Source of the DNA: Actinomycetota bacterium
Lineage (GTDB): Bacteria; Actinomycetota; Actinomycetes; Actinomycetales; Kineosporiaceae
Assembly (NCBI GenBank): GCA_030837505.1
Contig: JAUPKJ010000086.1
Coordinates: 1-34,693, forward strand
Length of the DNA: 34,693 nucleotides
Reading direction: 5' to 3'
Made by a program: the position numbers and the translations under genes. Of this stretch, positions 24,860 to 33,588 are shown piece after piece. Each line of letters opens with the position of its first letter. The first letter of the stretch is position 1. The notes under the pieces are model-generated. The model searched no databases. It saw only the letters and a list, made by a program, of their open reading frames with translations, and had not been told where the DNA came from.

Positions 24860-25753
24860 TCACCGTTGGAGCTGGCTGCCGGCGACCCGTGGCCGACGGG
24901 ACAGACGTGCGAAACGTCTGCGCTGCTCGGGTAGGACCGACGCGCTCGGAGGCACCCCGCGGTCGCCCTCAGCGCTCGCGGGCTCCCGGTCGAACGTCTC
25001 GCTCGCCGGTGTTCCTCGGGGCGAGGGAAGACCGGGGACGGCGTGCGTCGGCGGTGGGAGGACGTCGGACCCCTCCGCCGCGGGGCCCCCGAAGAGGGAC
25101 CCGGACGGCCGGTGGGAGAGGTCCTCCGGCCGCGACCCGGCCCCGGGCCGTTGAGCCCTGGCCGACAGGACGGCGACCTTGTCGCGGTGACGCGGCCAGG
25201 CGTGCCCGGCGGCCCTCGCGTCCCAGGGCCCGACGCTGTGGGTGCCGCAGATCCGCACCACGGCCCACGCCAGCCCCATCAGGATGATCATGTCCCCGAT
25301 CGTGTACAGCCCTCCCAGAGGCCAGGGCGCCGGAACCGGCAGGAGGTCGCCGAGAAAACCCCACCGGGCGTCGACGACCTCCTGCGAGTCCGCGAGCCAC
25401 CCTCCTCCGGGTCCCGTGCCCGCCCATTCCAGGGAGCGTCGGTCAGCGGGCAGCACCCCGCCGTTGGCGATGATCACCAGGGCGTTCATCCCCGTGCCGA
25501 GGCCGGTCAGAGCCACACCGGGCACCTTGCGGTTCAACCACAGGAACTCGGCGGCCAGGGCATAGGTGATGAGGGTCCCGGCGCGCAGCGCCGACTCGTC
25601 GAGTCCGTCCAAGCTCAACAGGAGCACCCGCAGCAGGAAAGCGGTCACGATCAGGACGGGCCAGTGCAGCCTCAGACGCCACAGGTGGTGAGCCCGGCCT
25701 CCGAGCAGGAGAACCGGGATCACCACCAAGGTCACCGCCAGTAGGATGATCAT
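24860..25753 (-). CDS. DUF5317 membrane protein
   Basis: The 297-residue product has five or so hydrophobic segments in its first 180 residues, starting ILLAVTLVVIPVLLLGG, with the family block A-N-G-G-V-L-P-A-D after a short M-N-A-L-V-I helix. The remaining 100 residues are basic, Pro/Ser-rich and probably cytoplasmic and disordered. DUF5317 proteins have no known function. The ATG at 25753 lies 15 bp after the MFS stop, so it is probably the third gene of the marR-MFS operon. Its 3' end overlaps the possible extended reading frame of the Pro-rich protein by 75 bp. Confidence 0.8.
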   Translation of the reverse strand: MIILLAVTLVVIPVLLLGGRAHHLWRLRLHWPVLIVTAFLLRVLLLSLDGLDESALRAGTLITYALAAEFLWLNRKVPGVALTGLGTGMNALVIIANGGVLPADRRSLEWAGTGPGGGWLADSQEVVDARWGFLGDLLPVPAPWPLGGLYTIGDMIILMGLAWAVVRICGTHSVGPWDARAAGHAWPRHRDKVAVLSARAQRPGAGSRPEDLSHRPSGSLFGGPAAEGSDVLPPPTHAVPGLPSPRGTPASETFDREPASAEGDRGVPPSASVLPEQRRRFARLSRRPRVAGSQLQR

Positions 25754-25768
25754 GGACCGTCCTTCGAA

Positions 25769-27643
25769 TCACACAGGATCCGGCTCCGGCGTCACAGCCC
25801 TGTCGGGGGAGCCCACTTCCTCCATCGACGGGTTCGTCCCGTGTCTGGAGTCCCCGCCGCCTCCGGCGCGAGCCTGCGCAGCCCTGTCGGCCTCGGCGAT
25901 CCGGCCCTCCTCTGCGACCCTGTCGGCCGCTGCGACCCTGCCTGCCTCGGCGACCTGCGCGGCTTGCGCGGAGCGGCGGGCCTGGATCCCCGACTCGTTG
26001 CGCAGGGGCTCTTCCGGCAGGAACCAGACGATCACGAAGCCCACCATGAGAATGACGGCCCCCAGGAGGAAGACACCGGAGATCGAGTCGGCGAAGCCGA
26101 CCAGGAACGGACGGGCCAGCCTGGAGTCCAGGTCGTGGATGAACGAGGAGTCGTTCATGACGCCGTCGGCCAGCGTGACGGGTTTGCCCTGCTGTTGGGC
26201 CTGGAGGGCCTGGACGACGGGGCGGTTGGCGGGATCGGCGAGGACCGCCGGGTCGCTCAGCGCCGACCGGAAGCTCTCGGTCCCTGCGGCCTTCCCGAAG
26301 GCGTCACGGATGTGGCCCGGCAGGCTGCCGAACAGCACCGAGAGGAAGACCGCCGTCCCGAGAGTCCCGCCCATCTGCCGGAAGAAGGTGACCGAGGACG
26401 TGGCCACCCCCATGTCCTGCGGCGGCACGGTGTTCTGGATCGCCAGGACGAGGGGCTGCATGCTGCACCCCATGCCGAATCCGAAGATCGTTCCGTAGAG
26501 GTTGATGAGCAGGATGGAGGTGTCCGCGTCAGCGCGGCTGGTCAGCCCGATGCCCACGACCATGAGAGCGAGGCCGATGACGGGGAACATCTTGTACCGG
26601 CCCGTGCGCGAGATGGCCTGCCCCGTCACGACCGAGGCCGACATGATCCCGGCGGTCATCGGCAGGAGCAGCAGCCCTGCTTCCGTGGGGCTGAACCCCT
26701 TCACGATCTGCAGGTAGAGGGGGTAGGCGGCCATTGCGCCGAACATTCCCAGGCCCAGGGTGAAGTTCAGGACGGTGCCGATGGCGTAGGTCTTGTTGAC
26801 GAACAGCCTCAGCGGCAGCAGGGCCTCGTCCCCGTACTTCCGCTCAGCCAGGATGAACAGCGTCAGCCCCAGAACCCCGGCCCCGTAGCAGAACAGCGAG
26901 GTCCCGCTGGTCCAGCCCCATTCCCTGCCCTGCTCGGCGACGATCAGCAGCGGGACGAGTCCGATCCCCAGGGCGAGGGCACCGGGCCAGTCGATGCGGT
27001 GGTCGCTGCGGCAGTGAGGCAGGTGGAGCCAGCGGGCGACGAGGAACAACGAGACCGCACCGATGGGGATGTTGACAAGGAAGACCCAGCGCCACCCTGT
27101 GAAGCCCAACAGGTTCTCGCTTCCGGCGAGAAAGCCCCCGATGACGGGGCCGAGCACGCTCGACGTTCCGAACACCGCCAGGAAATAGCCCTGATAACGG
27201 GCCCTCTCCCGCGGGGGCACGATGTCACCGATGATCGTCAACGCGAGGGAGAACAGCCCTCCGGCTCCGACGCCCTGCAGGCCGCGGAACATGGCCAACT
27301 GCGTCATCGAGGTGGCAGCCCCGCACAGGGCCGACCCCAGGATGAAGATGCCGATGGCGAAGATGAAGAACTGGCGGCGGCCGTAGATGTCGGACAGTTT
27401 GCCGTACAGAGGGGTCGCGATCGTCGATGTGATCAAGTACGCGGTGGTGGCCCAGGCCTGCAGACTCAGACCGTCCAGATCATCGGCGACGGTCCGAATG
27501 GCGCTGGCCATGATGGTCTGGTCCAGGGCCGACAGAAACATCCCGGACATCAGGCCGATCAGAATGAGCCTGATCTCCCGGTGTTCGAGTCTGCCGTCAC
27601 CGGGGGGCCCGATTTCTGCCGCGGACGGTTCGACCGTTGACAT
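25769..27643 (-). CDS. DHA2-family (14-TM) drug:H+ antiporter
   Basis: The 624-residue transporter belongs to the EmrB/QacA group. Seen: L-D-Q-T-I-M in helix 1 (motif D1), G-K-L-S-D-I-Y-G-R-R (motif A), V-L-G-P-V-I-G-G (motif C) and about fourteen hydrophobic helices. It has an unusually long Ala/Arg/Glu-rich C-terminal tail (about the last 85 residues) with degenerate RVAEADRV-type repeats that could form a coiled coil. It probably exports lipophilic or cationic drugs, and lies 61 bp downstream of the marR gene. The ATG at 27643 matches the family start. Confidence 0.93.
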   Translation of the reverse strand: MSTVEPSAAEIGPPGDGRLEHREIRLILIGLMSGMFLSALDQTIMASAIRTVADDLDGLSLQAWATTAYLITSTIATPLYGKLSDIYGRRQFFIFAIGIFILGSALCGAATSMTQLAMFRGLQGVGAGGLFSLALTIIGDIVPPRERARYQGYFLAVFGTSSVLGPVIGGFLAGSENLLGFTGWRWVFLVNIPIGAVSLFLVARWLHLPHCRSDHRIDWPGALALGIGLVPLLIVAEQGREWGWTSGTSLFCYGAGVLGLTLFILAERKYGDEALLPLRLFVNKTYAIGTVLNFTLGLGMFGAMAAYPLYLQIVKGFSPTEAGLLLLPMTAGIMSASVVTGQAISRTGRYKMFPVIGLALMVVGIGLTSRADADTSILLINLYGTIFGFGMGCSMQPLVLAIQNTVPPQDMGVATSSVTFFRQMGGTLGTAVFLSVLFGSLPGHIRDAFGKAAGTESFRSALSDPAVLADPANRPVVQALQAQQQGKPVTLADGVMNDSSFIHDLDSRLARPFLVGFADSISGVFLLGAVILMVGFVIVWFLPEEPLRNESGIQARRSAQAAQVAEAGRVAAADRVAEEGRIAEADRAAQARAGGGGDSRHGTNPSMEEVGSPDRAVTPEPDPV

Positions 27644-27704
27644 GCATTCTCCTGCTCGGGAAGAAGTAGAGGGGCCGGACCGGGGACGCCGTCCGGACCC
27701 AGGA

Positions 27705-28316
27705 TCAGGGGCCGTGCCGCTCCAGGTCGTCGTTGAACCTGTGAAGCAGTTCCGTCAGGATCCGTACGTCGTGCGGATCCCACTGACTCAGGCGTTCGGA
27801 CAGGTACTGCTGCCCCTTGAGCAGCACGCTGTTCAGAGCACGCTCCCCGTCTTCGCTGACAGCCAGACGGACCGCACGTCCGTCCGACGGATCTGGTCTC
27901 CGCTCGACCAGGCCCTCCCGTACGAGACGGTTGACCTGACGGCTCACGGTCGACGGATCGAGCATGGACCCTGCGACAACGTCCGCCTGACGGATCGATC
28001 CCTGGCGTTTGAGGTAGAACAGCAGGCCCATGGCCGGTAACTCGATCCCCGAGGACAGGTGATGGGCCAGACAGGACTTGGCCCTGCGCAGAACCCGTGT
28101 GCAGCGGACGACCTCCCGACTGAGCTGCACGATGTCGTCGGACGTCCCGGTGGGTTCTGACTGCGCTGTCGTGGTCCGGGGGCCGCGGGTCGAGACGGCG
28201 TGGCGCAGCCGACGCCCGGCCCGTTGGCTCCGGCGAGTCCTGCGCGCCGCGCGTGTTGCCCGGCGGCAGTGGTCGTGCTGGGGGTCCCGCAGGAAGAGCC
28301 AGGGAAACGACGCCAC
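27705..28316 (-). CDS. MarR-family transcriptional regulator
   Basis: The winged-helix domain spans about residues 60-200: the recognition helix L-D-P-S-T-V-S-R-Q-V-N-R-L and the wing R-R-P-D-P-S-D-G-R-A-V-R-L. The first 55 residues (Arg/Thr-rich) are not typical. The GTG at 28316 is taken as start because the next in-frame candidates are poor, but the extension needs checking. MarR repressors usually control an adjacent transporter; here the DHA2 exporter and DUF5317 follow in the same direction. A matching palindromic operator lies at 28321-28356, only 5 nt upstream of the start. Confidence 0.9.
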   Translation of the reverse strand: MASFPWLFLRDPQHDHCRRATRAARRTRRSQRAGRRLRHAVSTRGPRTTTAQSEPTGTSDDIVQLSREVVRCTRVLRRAKSCLAHHLSSGIELPAMGLLFYLKRQGSIRQADVVAGSMLDPSTVSRQVNRLVREGLVERRPDPSDGRAVRLAVSEDGERALNSVLLKGQQYLSERLSQWDPHDVRILTELLHRFNDDLERHGP

Positions 28317-28320
28317 CGGT

Positions 28321-28356
28321 TAGTTGTAACACGCAACTAGTTGTCTTGTACAACTA
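28321..28356 (-). promoter_or_regulatory. MarR operator, three TAGTTG/CAACTA half-sites
   Basis: TAGTTG (28321-28326) and CAACTA (28334-28339) form one dyad; TAGTTGT (28338-28344) and ACAACTA (28350-28356) form a second that overlaps it. The array is A/T-rich against the surrounding GC. On the minus strand TTGTAC and a TTACAA-like -10 fall within it, so bound repressor would block the promoter. The promoter would give a leaderless or nearly leaderless marR mRNA. Confidence 0.75.
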
Positions 28357-28372
28357 ATTGAAGAGGGTCCCT

Positions 28373-28753
28373 CGTCCGGTCCCGGCGGAGTCCGAACGGC
28401 CGGGACCGTGCGGGTCGGGCACCCGACCCTCACGGTGCGTGGCCGGGCGGCTCCGGGCAGGAGCGGTCCTGCGGTCCGTTCCGGCAGGGGTGCAGCGCCG
28501 CAGGGACGGCGTGAAAGCAAATCATCGAAAACACTCCGTGCCGGTTCGGCATCCGTGAGTGTCGAATACTGGTGATGTGACGGAATCGTGTGGCTGATAG
28601 CGGTTTCACGGGGCCGGGGGACTAGCGTCGGAAGCATCGTGATTGGCAGGGTTTGACGAGAGCAGGCGATCCGGGTTCTGTGAGTCGTGAGCGAACCGGA
28701 ATCTCGCCGTCGGGCACACCGTGCTTCGGCACTCGAGGAGCTGGAGATCCTTC
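28373..28753. other. Gene-free stretch before the EAL gene
   Basis: No gene is supported. A weak promoter pair TTGACG (28653-28658) and TTCTGT (28676-28681) with 17-bp spacing is present before the EAL gene. I looked for a c-di-GMP (GEMM) riboswitch and did not find the conserved core. Confidence 0.4.
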
Positions 28754-31324
28754 ATGCTGGCAGGGGTGACGGGTCGGACCACTGGGGCGATTCGGCGAGC
28801 TTCGGGGCGTCTCCGGCCGACACCGGCCCACACGACGGTGGATCTCACCGACGGAGTCGGTCTCGCCTCCACCGTCGTGAATCTCACCGACGGAGCCCTG
28901 GAGCTCACCGAAAGAGTCGTGGATCTCACCGAGGGCACGGCGGCACCGACGGACGGACCCGTCGGGACGACGGGCGGATCGGTCGGGACGACGGGCGGAT
29001 CGGTCGGGACGACGGGCGGATCGGTCGGGACAACGGCCTGCCTGGAGCCGGAACAAATCGCCGCCACGATGCATCGCGGCGGTCTGGAGGTTCACTATCA
29101 GCCCATCGTCCTGATGCCGTCGCAGCAGATCATCGCCTTCGAGGCCCTGGCCCGCTTGCGGACGGCCGACGGGAGACTCGTCGAGCCGGAACACTTCATA
29201 CCCGTGGCCGAGAGCAGCGGACTTGTCCTGGAACTGGGCTCTGCCGTCCTTCGGGAGGCTCTCGGGCAGGCTGCCCGCTGGCGTAGTACTGTCCCGTGCC
29301 TGGCCAGAGCGACCGTGAGCGTCAACGTCACCCCCTCGCAGCTGCGAGGGGAACAGTTCCTCCAGGAAGTCCAGCAACAACTGCAGGATCACAACCTTCC
29401 CGGCTCGTGCCTGACCCTGGAGATCACCGAGTCCACTGCTGCGTCCGACAGCGTTCGGCCGGCGCTGGAAAGGTTCTCGGAACTGGGCATACGCATTGCT
29501 CTCGATGATTTCGGTACGGGATTTGCCAATCTGGACAACCTACGGCGCTTTCCTGTTCAGATCATCAAACTCGATCGCAGTTTCGTCGAGGGGGTCACGC
29601 GGGCCGGAACCGAACGATCGATAGTGCGGGCGCTCATCGACCTGGCCGACGACCTCGGACTCTCCGTCATCGCGGAGGGGGTCGAGAACAGGGAACAGGT
29701 CGAAGCCCTGTCGCATTTCGGATGCCACCTCCTGCAGGGCTATTTGTTGGCCCGACCCTCGGCGTCCCCCGAGACGCTCGTCACCCGCATCGAGAGTGAA
29801 CGACCCCGACAGTGCCCGCGCGACGTGATTGCCGACTGGGGAACGCAGACCGATTCCGCCGTCCTGGCGGCCGCTCGCATGCTCGCCCGCGGAACCGACC
29901 GACGGCGGGCCGCCACTCACGTCCTGGCGGTCAGAGGGGCGCGGGAACTGGGCCTGCCCGAGACCACGGTCCGGCTGACGGGACGCCTGGCCCTCGTCCA
30001 CGACCTGAGACGTCTGGCGGTGGACGGACAACTGCCCGAGGCCCTCGCCGGGGTCCGTCCCCTGCGGGCCCTGGCAGGCTTCGAACCTCCCGACGAAGGG
30101 CATCGGGTCGAGAGGAACCTGGTCGATCTGGCGCTGGAAGCCGTCCGGCTGGCCGAGGGTGAGAACTGCGAACACACGCCCCTGGACCCCGAGGCCCTGC
30201 GCCGGGGGCTGCTGGAGCTGAGGGAACGGCGAAGTCTGGGAGGGGACTCCTGCCCCGCCCTGTTCGAGGCCCTCGACCGGATGATCGACAGGCCCCCGGG
30301 AGTCCCACCTCTGCCTGATCTGCTCGCGCAACTGGACAAGCGTGCTCACGGACTTCGCAACACCGGTGAGCGCCTGCGCCCCCTCGCGAGCGTTGTCCAG
30401 GCCCTCTCCGGTTCCCTGGACACCCCTGAGCTGCTGCGGGTGACCCTGGGGGAAGCGCGCAGAATCGTGGGGGCCGGCAGCATCGCGCTCGAACGTTGGG
30501 AACGGGGTACCGGGCGTCTGCACTGTCTGGCCCGATCGGGGCACATGCTGCCGGAGATCTGCGGCTGTTTCCAGGACCTGATGGAACGGTCCGTCCTGGT
30601 CTTCGCGACCGACGACCCGGGGCTGCCCGGACACATCACCGAGGATCTGCGCCGTAGTGGTTTCCGCTCCGTGGCCCACGTGCCCGTCGAACTCGACGGC
30701 CGGCTGTGGGGCTGGATCCGCCTGGGGACCAGGTACGCAGAGACCCCTTTCTGCGAGGGGGACGTCGACCTGCTCACCGCCGTCGCCGTCCTGGTCGGCA
30801 GCGCGATCGACCGGGCAGAACACCTGGACCCGAACTTCCGCCCCCGCGGCGAGGACCCCCTCACCAGGGTCGGGGACCGCAGATCCGTCGAGCGGGCCCT
30901 CGTGGAGTTCTCCGAGGGCGGGTTGCCGGTCACCCTGGCGCTGCTGGACCTGGCCCTCGCTTCGCGGGGCGCCGGCTCTGCCCGCAGGAGCACCGGCCTG
31001 GTCGCGTTGGCCGACGCCGTGAGCCGGGAGATGATCTCGTGGCCCGGCGTCGTCATCGGCAGGACGGCGGCGTGGGAGCTGTGCGTGGCCGTCCCGCGTT
31101 CGGCTCCGGAGCTGCCCGGCTGGTTGAGGGGCCGCTTGGCCGGGGGAGGCGGTTCTGGGCTTCCCGTCGTCTCCGTGGGGTCGGCCCTCGGCGAGCGGGG
31201 GACCTGGGATCCTTCCGAGCTGTTGTCGATGGCCGCTGCGGATCTGCCTGTCGCGCGCACCGGGTCCGGTCGGATCGCGAACCGGGCCGCCGCGCGGGGG
31301 TCCCGCCGGGCGCCCGCTGGGTGA
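28754..31324 (+). CDS. EAL protein with vestigial HD-GYP, GAF and vestigial GGDEF domains
   Basis: The 856-residue protein starts at the ATG at 28754 (GGAG about 9 nt upstream). It begins with a short region of V-D-L-T-D-G / V-N-L-T-D-G / V-D-L-T-E-G repeats (28-61) and a VGTTGGS triplet repeat (70-94). An EAL domain (about 98-345) has catalytic residues in place: E-A-L (130-132), N-V-T-P, E-I-T-E (223-226), D-D-F-G-T-G (251-256), K272 and E-G-V. Residues about 375-512 resemble an HD-GYP domain that kept V-H-D-L-R-R-L-A-V but lost the other metal ligands and the GYP loop. A GAF domain (about 556-690) and a GGDEF-like end (D-P-L-T-R-V-G-D-R-R, 701-710) follow, where GGDEF is replaced by T-A-A-W-E-L (771-776). 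It is cytoplasmic, and probably a c-di-GMP phosphodiesterase. Confidence 0.85.
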   Translation: MLAGVTGRTTGAIRRASGRLRPTPAHTTVDLTDGVGLASTVVNLTDGALELTERVVDLTEGTAAPTDGPVGTTGGSVGTTGGSVGTTGGSVGTTACLEPEQIAATMHRGGLEVHYQPIVLMPSQQIIAFEALARLRTADGRLVEPEHFIPVAESSGLVLELGSAVLREALGQAARWRSTVPCLARATVSVNVTPSQLRGEQFLQEVQQQLQDHNLPGSCLTLEITESTAASDSVRPALERFSELGIRIALDDFGTGFANLDNLRRFPVQIIKLDRSFVEGVTRAGTERSIVRALIDLADDLGLSVIAEGVENREQVEALSHFGCHLLQGYLLARPSASPETLVTRIESERPRQCPRDVIADWGTQTDSAVLAAARMLARGTDRRRAATHVLAVRGARELGLPETTVRLTGRLALVHDLRRLAVDGQLPEALAGVRPLRALAGFEPPDEGHRVERNLVDLALEAVRLAEGENCEHTPLDPEALRRGLLELRERRSLGGDSCPALFEALDRMIDRPPGVPPLPDLLAQLDKRAHGLRNTGERLRPLASVVQALSGSLDTPELLRVTLGEARRIVGAGSIALERWERGTGRLHCLARSGHMLPEICGCFQDLMERSVLVFATDDPGLPGHITEDLRRSGFRSVAHVPVELDGRLWGWIRLGTRYAETPFCEGDVDLLTAVAVLVGSAIDRAEHLDPNFRPRGEDPLTRVGDRRSVERALVEFSEGGLPVTLALLDLALASRGAGSARRSTGLVALADAVSREMISWPGVVIGRTAAWELCVAVPRSAPELPGWLRGRLAGGGGSGLPVVSVGSALGERGTWDPSELLSMAAADLPVARTGSGRIANRAAARGSRRAPAG
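28961..29038. repeat. 21-bp tandem repeat in the EAL gene
   Basis: GTCGGGACGACGGGCGGATC(G) occurs at 28961, 28982 and 29003, with a partial fourth copy from 29024. It encodes VGTTGGS units in a flexible linker before the EAL domain and preserves frame. Confidence 0.95.
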
Positions 31325-31405
31325 CCATGTGGGCGGTTGCGCCACTCTGCAGCGCGGCTGATCCGCCTCTCGCGCATTCGTCGGGATCGTGTTACGAACG
31401 ACTGC

Positions 31406-33490
31406 GTGACCAAGGAACATGTGTCTGCCGACCCCCGGACCCCTTTTCACGACCTAGACAGGTACGTTGCCCTGCCCCGTCTGGACGGCCTGCTTCTCAG
31501 CCCCGACGGGTCACGGCTCGTGACGCGCGTGTCCACCCTGAACTCCCGGCGGAACGGGTACGACTGTGCCCTGTGGGAGGTCGACCCCGCCGGGGAGTTG
31601 CCCGCCCACCGGCTCACCTGTCGGACGCCGGGCCAGGGCACGACAGCTTTCCTGCCTGACGGTTCTCTGCTTCTGGCCGCCGGCGGACAGCGGTCCGGCG
31701 AGGACCGGCAGGAGGAATCCGACGGCCCCGGTCTGTGGGAACTGCCCGTACGGGGAGGTGAGGCCCGGGCCGTGTCCCGGATGCCCGGCGGGGTCGAGAC
31801 CTTCGCCGTGGCTCGGGACTGCGGCACCGTGGTGGTCGTCTCCCCGCTGCTGCCCTCGTCGCAGGACCCCGCCGAGGACAAGAAACGTCGCAAGGTCCGC
31901 ACGGACGGCAAAGTCACGGCCATCCTCCACGAGACCTACCCCATCCGATACTGGGACCAGAACCTGGGACCGGAACGGAACCGGCTGTTCATCGGCTCGG
32001 TCGGCCCCGAGCCCTCGCCGGACGCCGAAGGGCGGGGACCGGACGAGGACCCCGTCGATCGTCTGGCCCTCACCCAGGTGTCCGACGGAGTCGACGATGC
32101 TCTGGCGAGGGCCTCAATCGACATCACTCCCGACGGATCGACGGTCCTGACGACCTGGAAGGTCTCGCAGGCCGGGAGCCGGCGTTCCCAACTGGTGAGC
32201 CTGGACACACGGACCGGTGAGCGTCGAGTGCTGCTGGACGACCCCGACAGGGACTTCCTGGCGCCGGTCGTCTCACCGGACGGGACCAGGGCCCTGGTCC
32301 TCGCGGAGTCGCACGCGGCCCCCGACAGGGTCTCGGACCTGAGGCTGTCGGTCGTGGACCTGGACACCGGTCGGGTCAGCGAGGCGGCTGCGCCCTGGGA
32401 TCTGTGGCCGACCCAGGCCGTGTGGGATCCCCGGGGGCAATGGGTCGTGGTGGTGGCCGACGAGCGGGGCGCTGCGCCCCTGTTCCGGATCGACCTGGCC
32501 GACGGGCGGGTCACGCGGCTCACGGGGGACCGTGCGGCCTACGACTCTCCCCAGGTCGGTCCCGACGGGCGATGGGTGTACGCCCTGCGATCGTCCGTGG
32601 ACAGCCCTCCCGCCCCGGTGAAGGTGGCCGCGGGCGGTTGCGACGCCGAACCCGTCGCCCTGCGCGGCCCCGTCGGTGTTCCCCGGCTGCCGGGTCGGCT
32701 CACGGAGGTCACGGCCGTGGCCGAGGACGGGACGCCGCTGAGGGCCTGGCTGGTGCTGCCGGAGGGCGCCGGTCCGCAGTCCCGCGCGCCGTTGCTCCTC
32801 TGGGCGCACGGCGGGCCCGTGGCCTCCTGGAACGATTGGTCCTGGCGGTGGAATCCGTGGCTCATGGCGGCGCAGGGGTATGCCGTCCTGCTGCCGGACC
32901 CGGGGCTGTCGACGGGGTACGGTCGGGCCTTCGTCGCCCGGGGGTGGGCCCGGTGGGGGGCGGAGCCGTACACGGATCTCTTGCAGATCACGGACGAGGC
33001 CAGGACCCTGCCGGAGATCGACGCCGATCGGACCGCCATGATGGGCGGATCCTTCGGCGGCTACATGGCCAACTGGATGGCCGGGCACACCGACCGTTTC
33101 CGGGGGATCGTTTCGCACGCCGGGTTGTGGGCCATCGACCAGTTCGCCTGGTGCACCGATGAGACCTGGTCGTTCTTCGAGATGTTCCCTGCGCAGGCCG
33201 TCGAGGAACACAGCCCGCATCGCTACCGGGACCGGATCCGCACGCCCCTGCTGGTGATCCACGGCGAGCGGGACTACCGGGTCCCGATCTCGGAGGGGCT
33301 GCGGCTGTGGTCCGAGCTGACCTACGGGGCCGGGCCGGAGGATCTTCCCCACAAGTTCCTCTACTTTCCCGACGAGAACCATTGGGTGCTCACGCCGGAG
33401 GGCGCCAAGATCTGGTACGGGACGGTCCTCGCCTTCCTCTCCACGACAGTGCACGGCGAGTCTTGGGAGGTTCCTGAGATCCTGCGTTGA
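31406..33490 (+). CDS. S9-family (prolyl oligopeptidase-type) serine peptidase
   Basis: The 694-residue protein has an N-terminal beta-propeller (about 1-430, several S-P-D-G and W-D-P-R-G turns) and a C-terminal alpha/beta-hydrolase domain. The triad is Ser549 in G-G-S-F-G-G, Asp623 in G-E-R-D-Y-R-V-P and His659 in E-N-H-W-V. This is the dipeptidyl/acylaminoacyl peptidase branch (S9C). There is no signal peptide, so it acts in the cytoplasm on short peptides. The GTG at 31406 lies 8 nt after a TACGAA-like -10 element (31393-31398), suggesting a leaderless message; upstream start codons are less likely. Confidence 0.93.
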   Translation: MTKEHVSADPRTPFHDLDRYVALPRLDGLLLSPDGSRLVTRVSTLNSRRNGYDCALWEVDPAGELPAHRLTCRTPGQGTTAFLPDGSLLLAAGGQRSGEDRQEESDGPGLWELPVRGGEARAVSRMPGGVETFAVARDCGTVVVVSPLLPSSQDPAEDKKRRKVRTDGKVTAILHETYPIRYWDQNLGPERNRLFIGSVGPEPSPDAEGRGPDEDPVDRLALTQVSDGVDDALARASIDITPDGSTVLTTWKVSQAGSRRSQLVSLDTRTGERRVLLDDPDRDFLAPVVSPDGTRALVLAESHAAPDRVSDLRLSVVDLDTGRVSEAAAPWDLWPTQAVWDPRGQWVVVVADERGAAPLFRIDLADGRVTRLTGDRAAYDSPQVGPDGRWVYALRSSVDSPPAPVKVAAGGCDAEPVALRGPVGVPRLPGRLTEVTAVAEDGTPLRAWLVLPEGAGPQSRAPLLLWAHGGPVASWNDWSWRWNPWLMAAQGYAVLLPDPGLSTGYGRAFVARGWARWGAEPYTDLLQITDEARTLPEIDADRTAMMGGSFGGYMANWMAGHTDRFRGIVSHAGLWAIDQFAWCTDETWSFFEMFPAQAVEEHSPHRYRDRIRTPLLVIHGERDYRVPISEGLRLWSELTYGAGPEDLPHKFLYFPDENHWVLTPEGAKIWYGTVLAFLSTTVHGESWEVPEILR

Positions 33491-33521
33491 GGTACGTCTC
33501 AGGGACATCTCTGTCGTGCGT

Positions 33522-33547
33522 GCAACCTTTCGGCCGTGGGCCTCGTA
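33522..33547 (+). promoter_or_regulatory. SigE-type ECF promoter, GCAACC-N16-CGTA
   Basis: GCAACC (33522-33527) and CGTA (33544-33547) are separated by exactly 16 nt. This spacing and sequence match promoters read by Streptomyces SigE-type ECF sigma factors. It lies about 42 nt before the start of the sigma-like gene, as expected for an autoregulated sigma gene. Confidence 0.75.
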
Positions 33548-33588
33548 TAGGAGGAGTGGGCGACGTCTCGGCGCGGACGGAGGAGACC

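Noticed and set aside
28560-28753. Possible c-di-GMP riboswitch before the EAL gene
   Set aside because: The conserved GEMM core and tetraloop/receptor pairing were not found.
3532-29038. Tandem repeats as CRISPR arrays
   Set aside because: Units are 15-21 bp, contiguous, without spacers, and mostly encode in-frame peptides; no cas genes are present.
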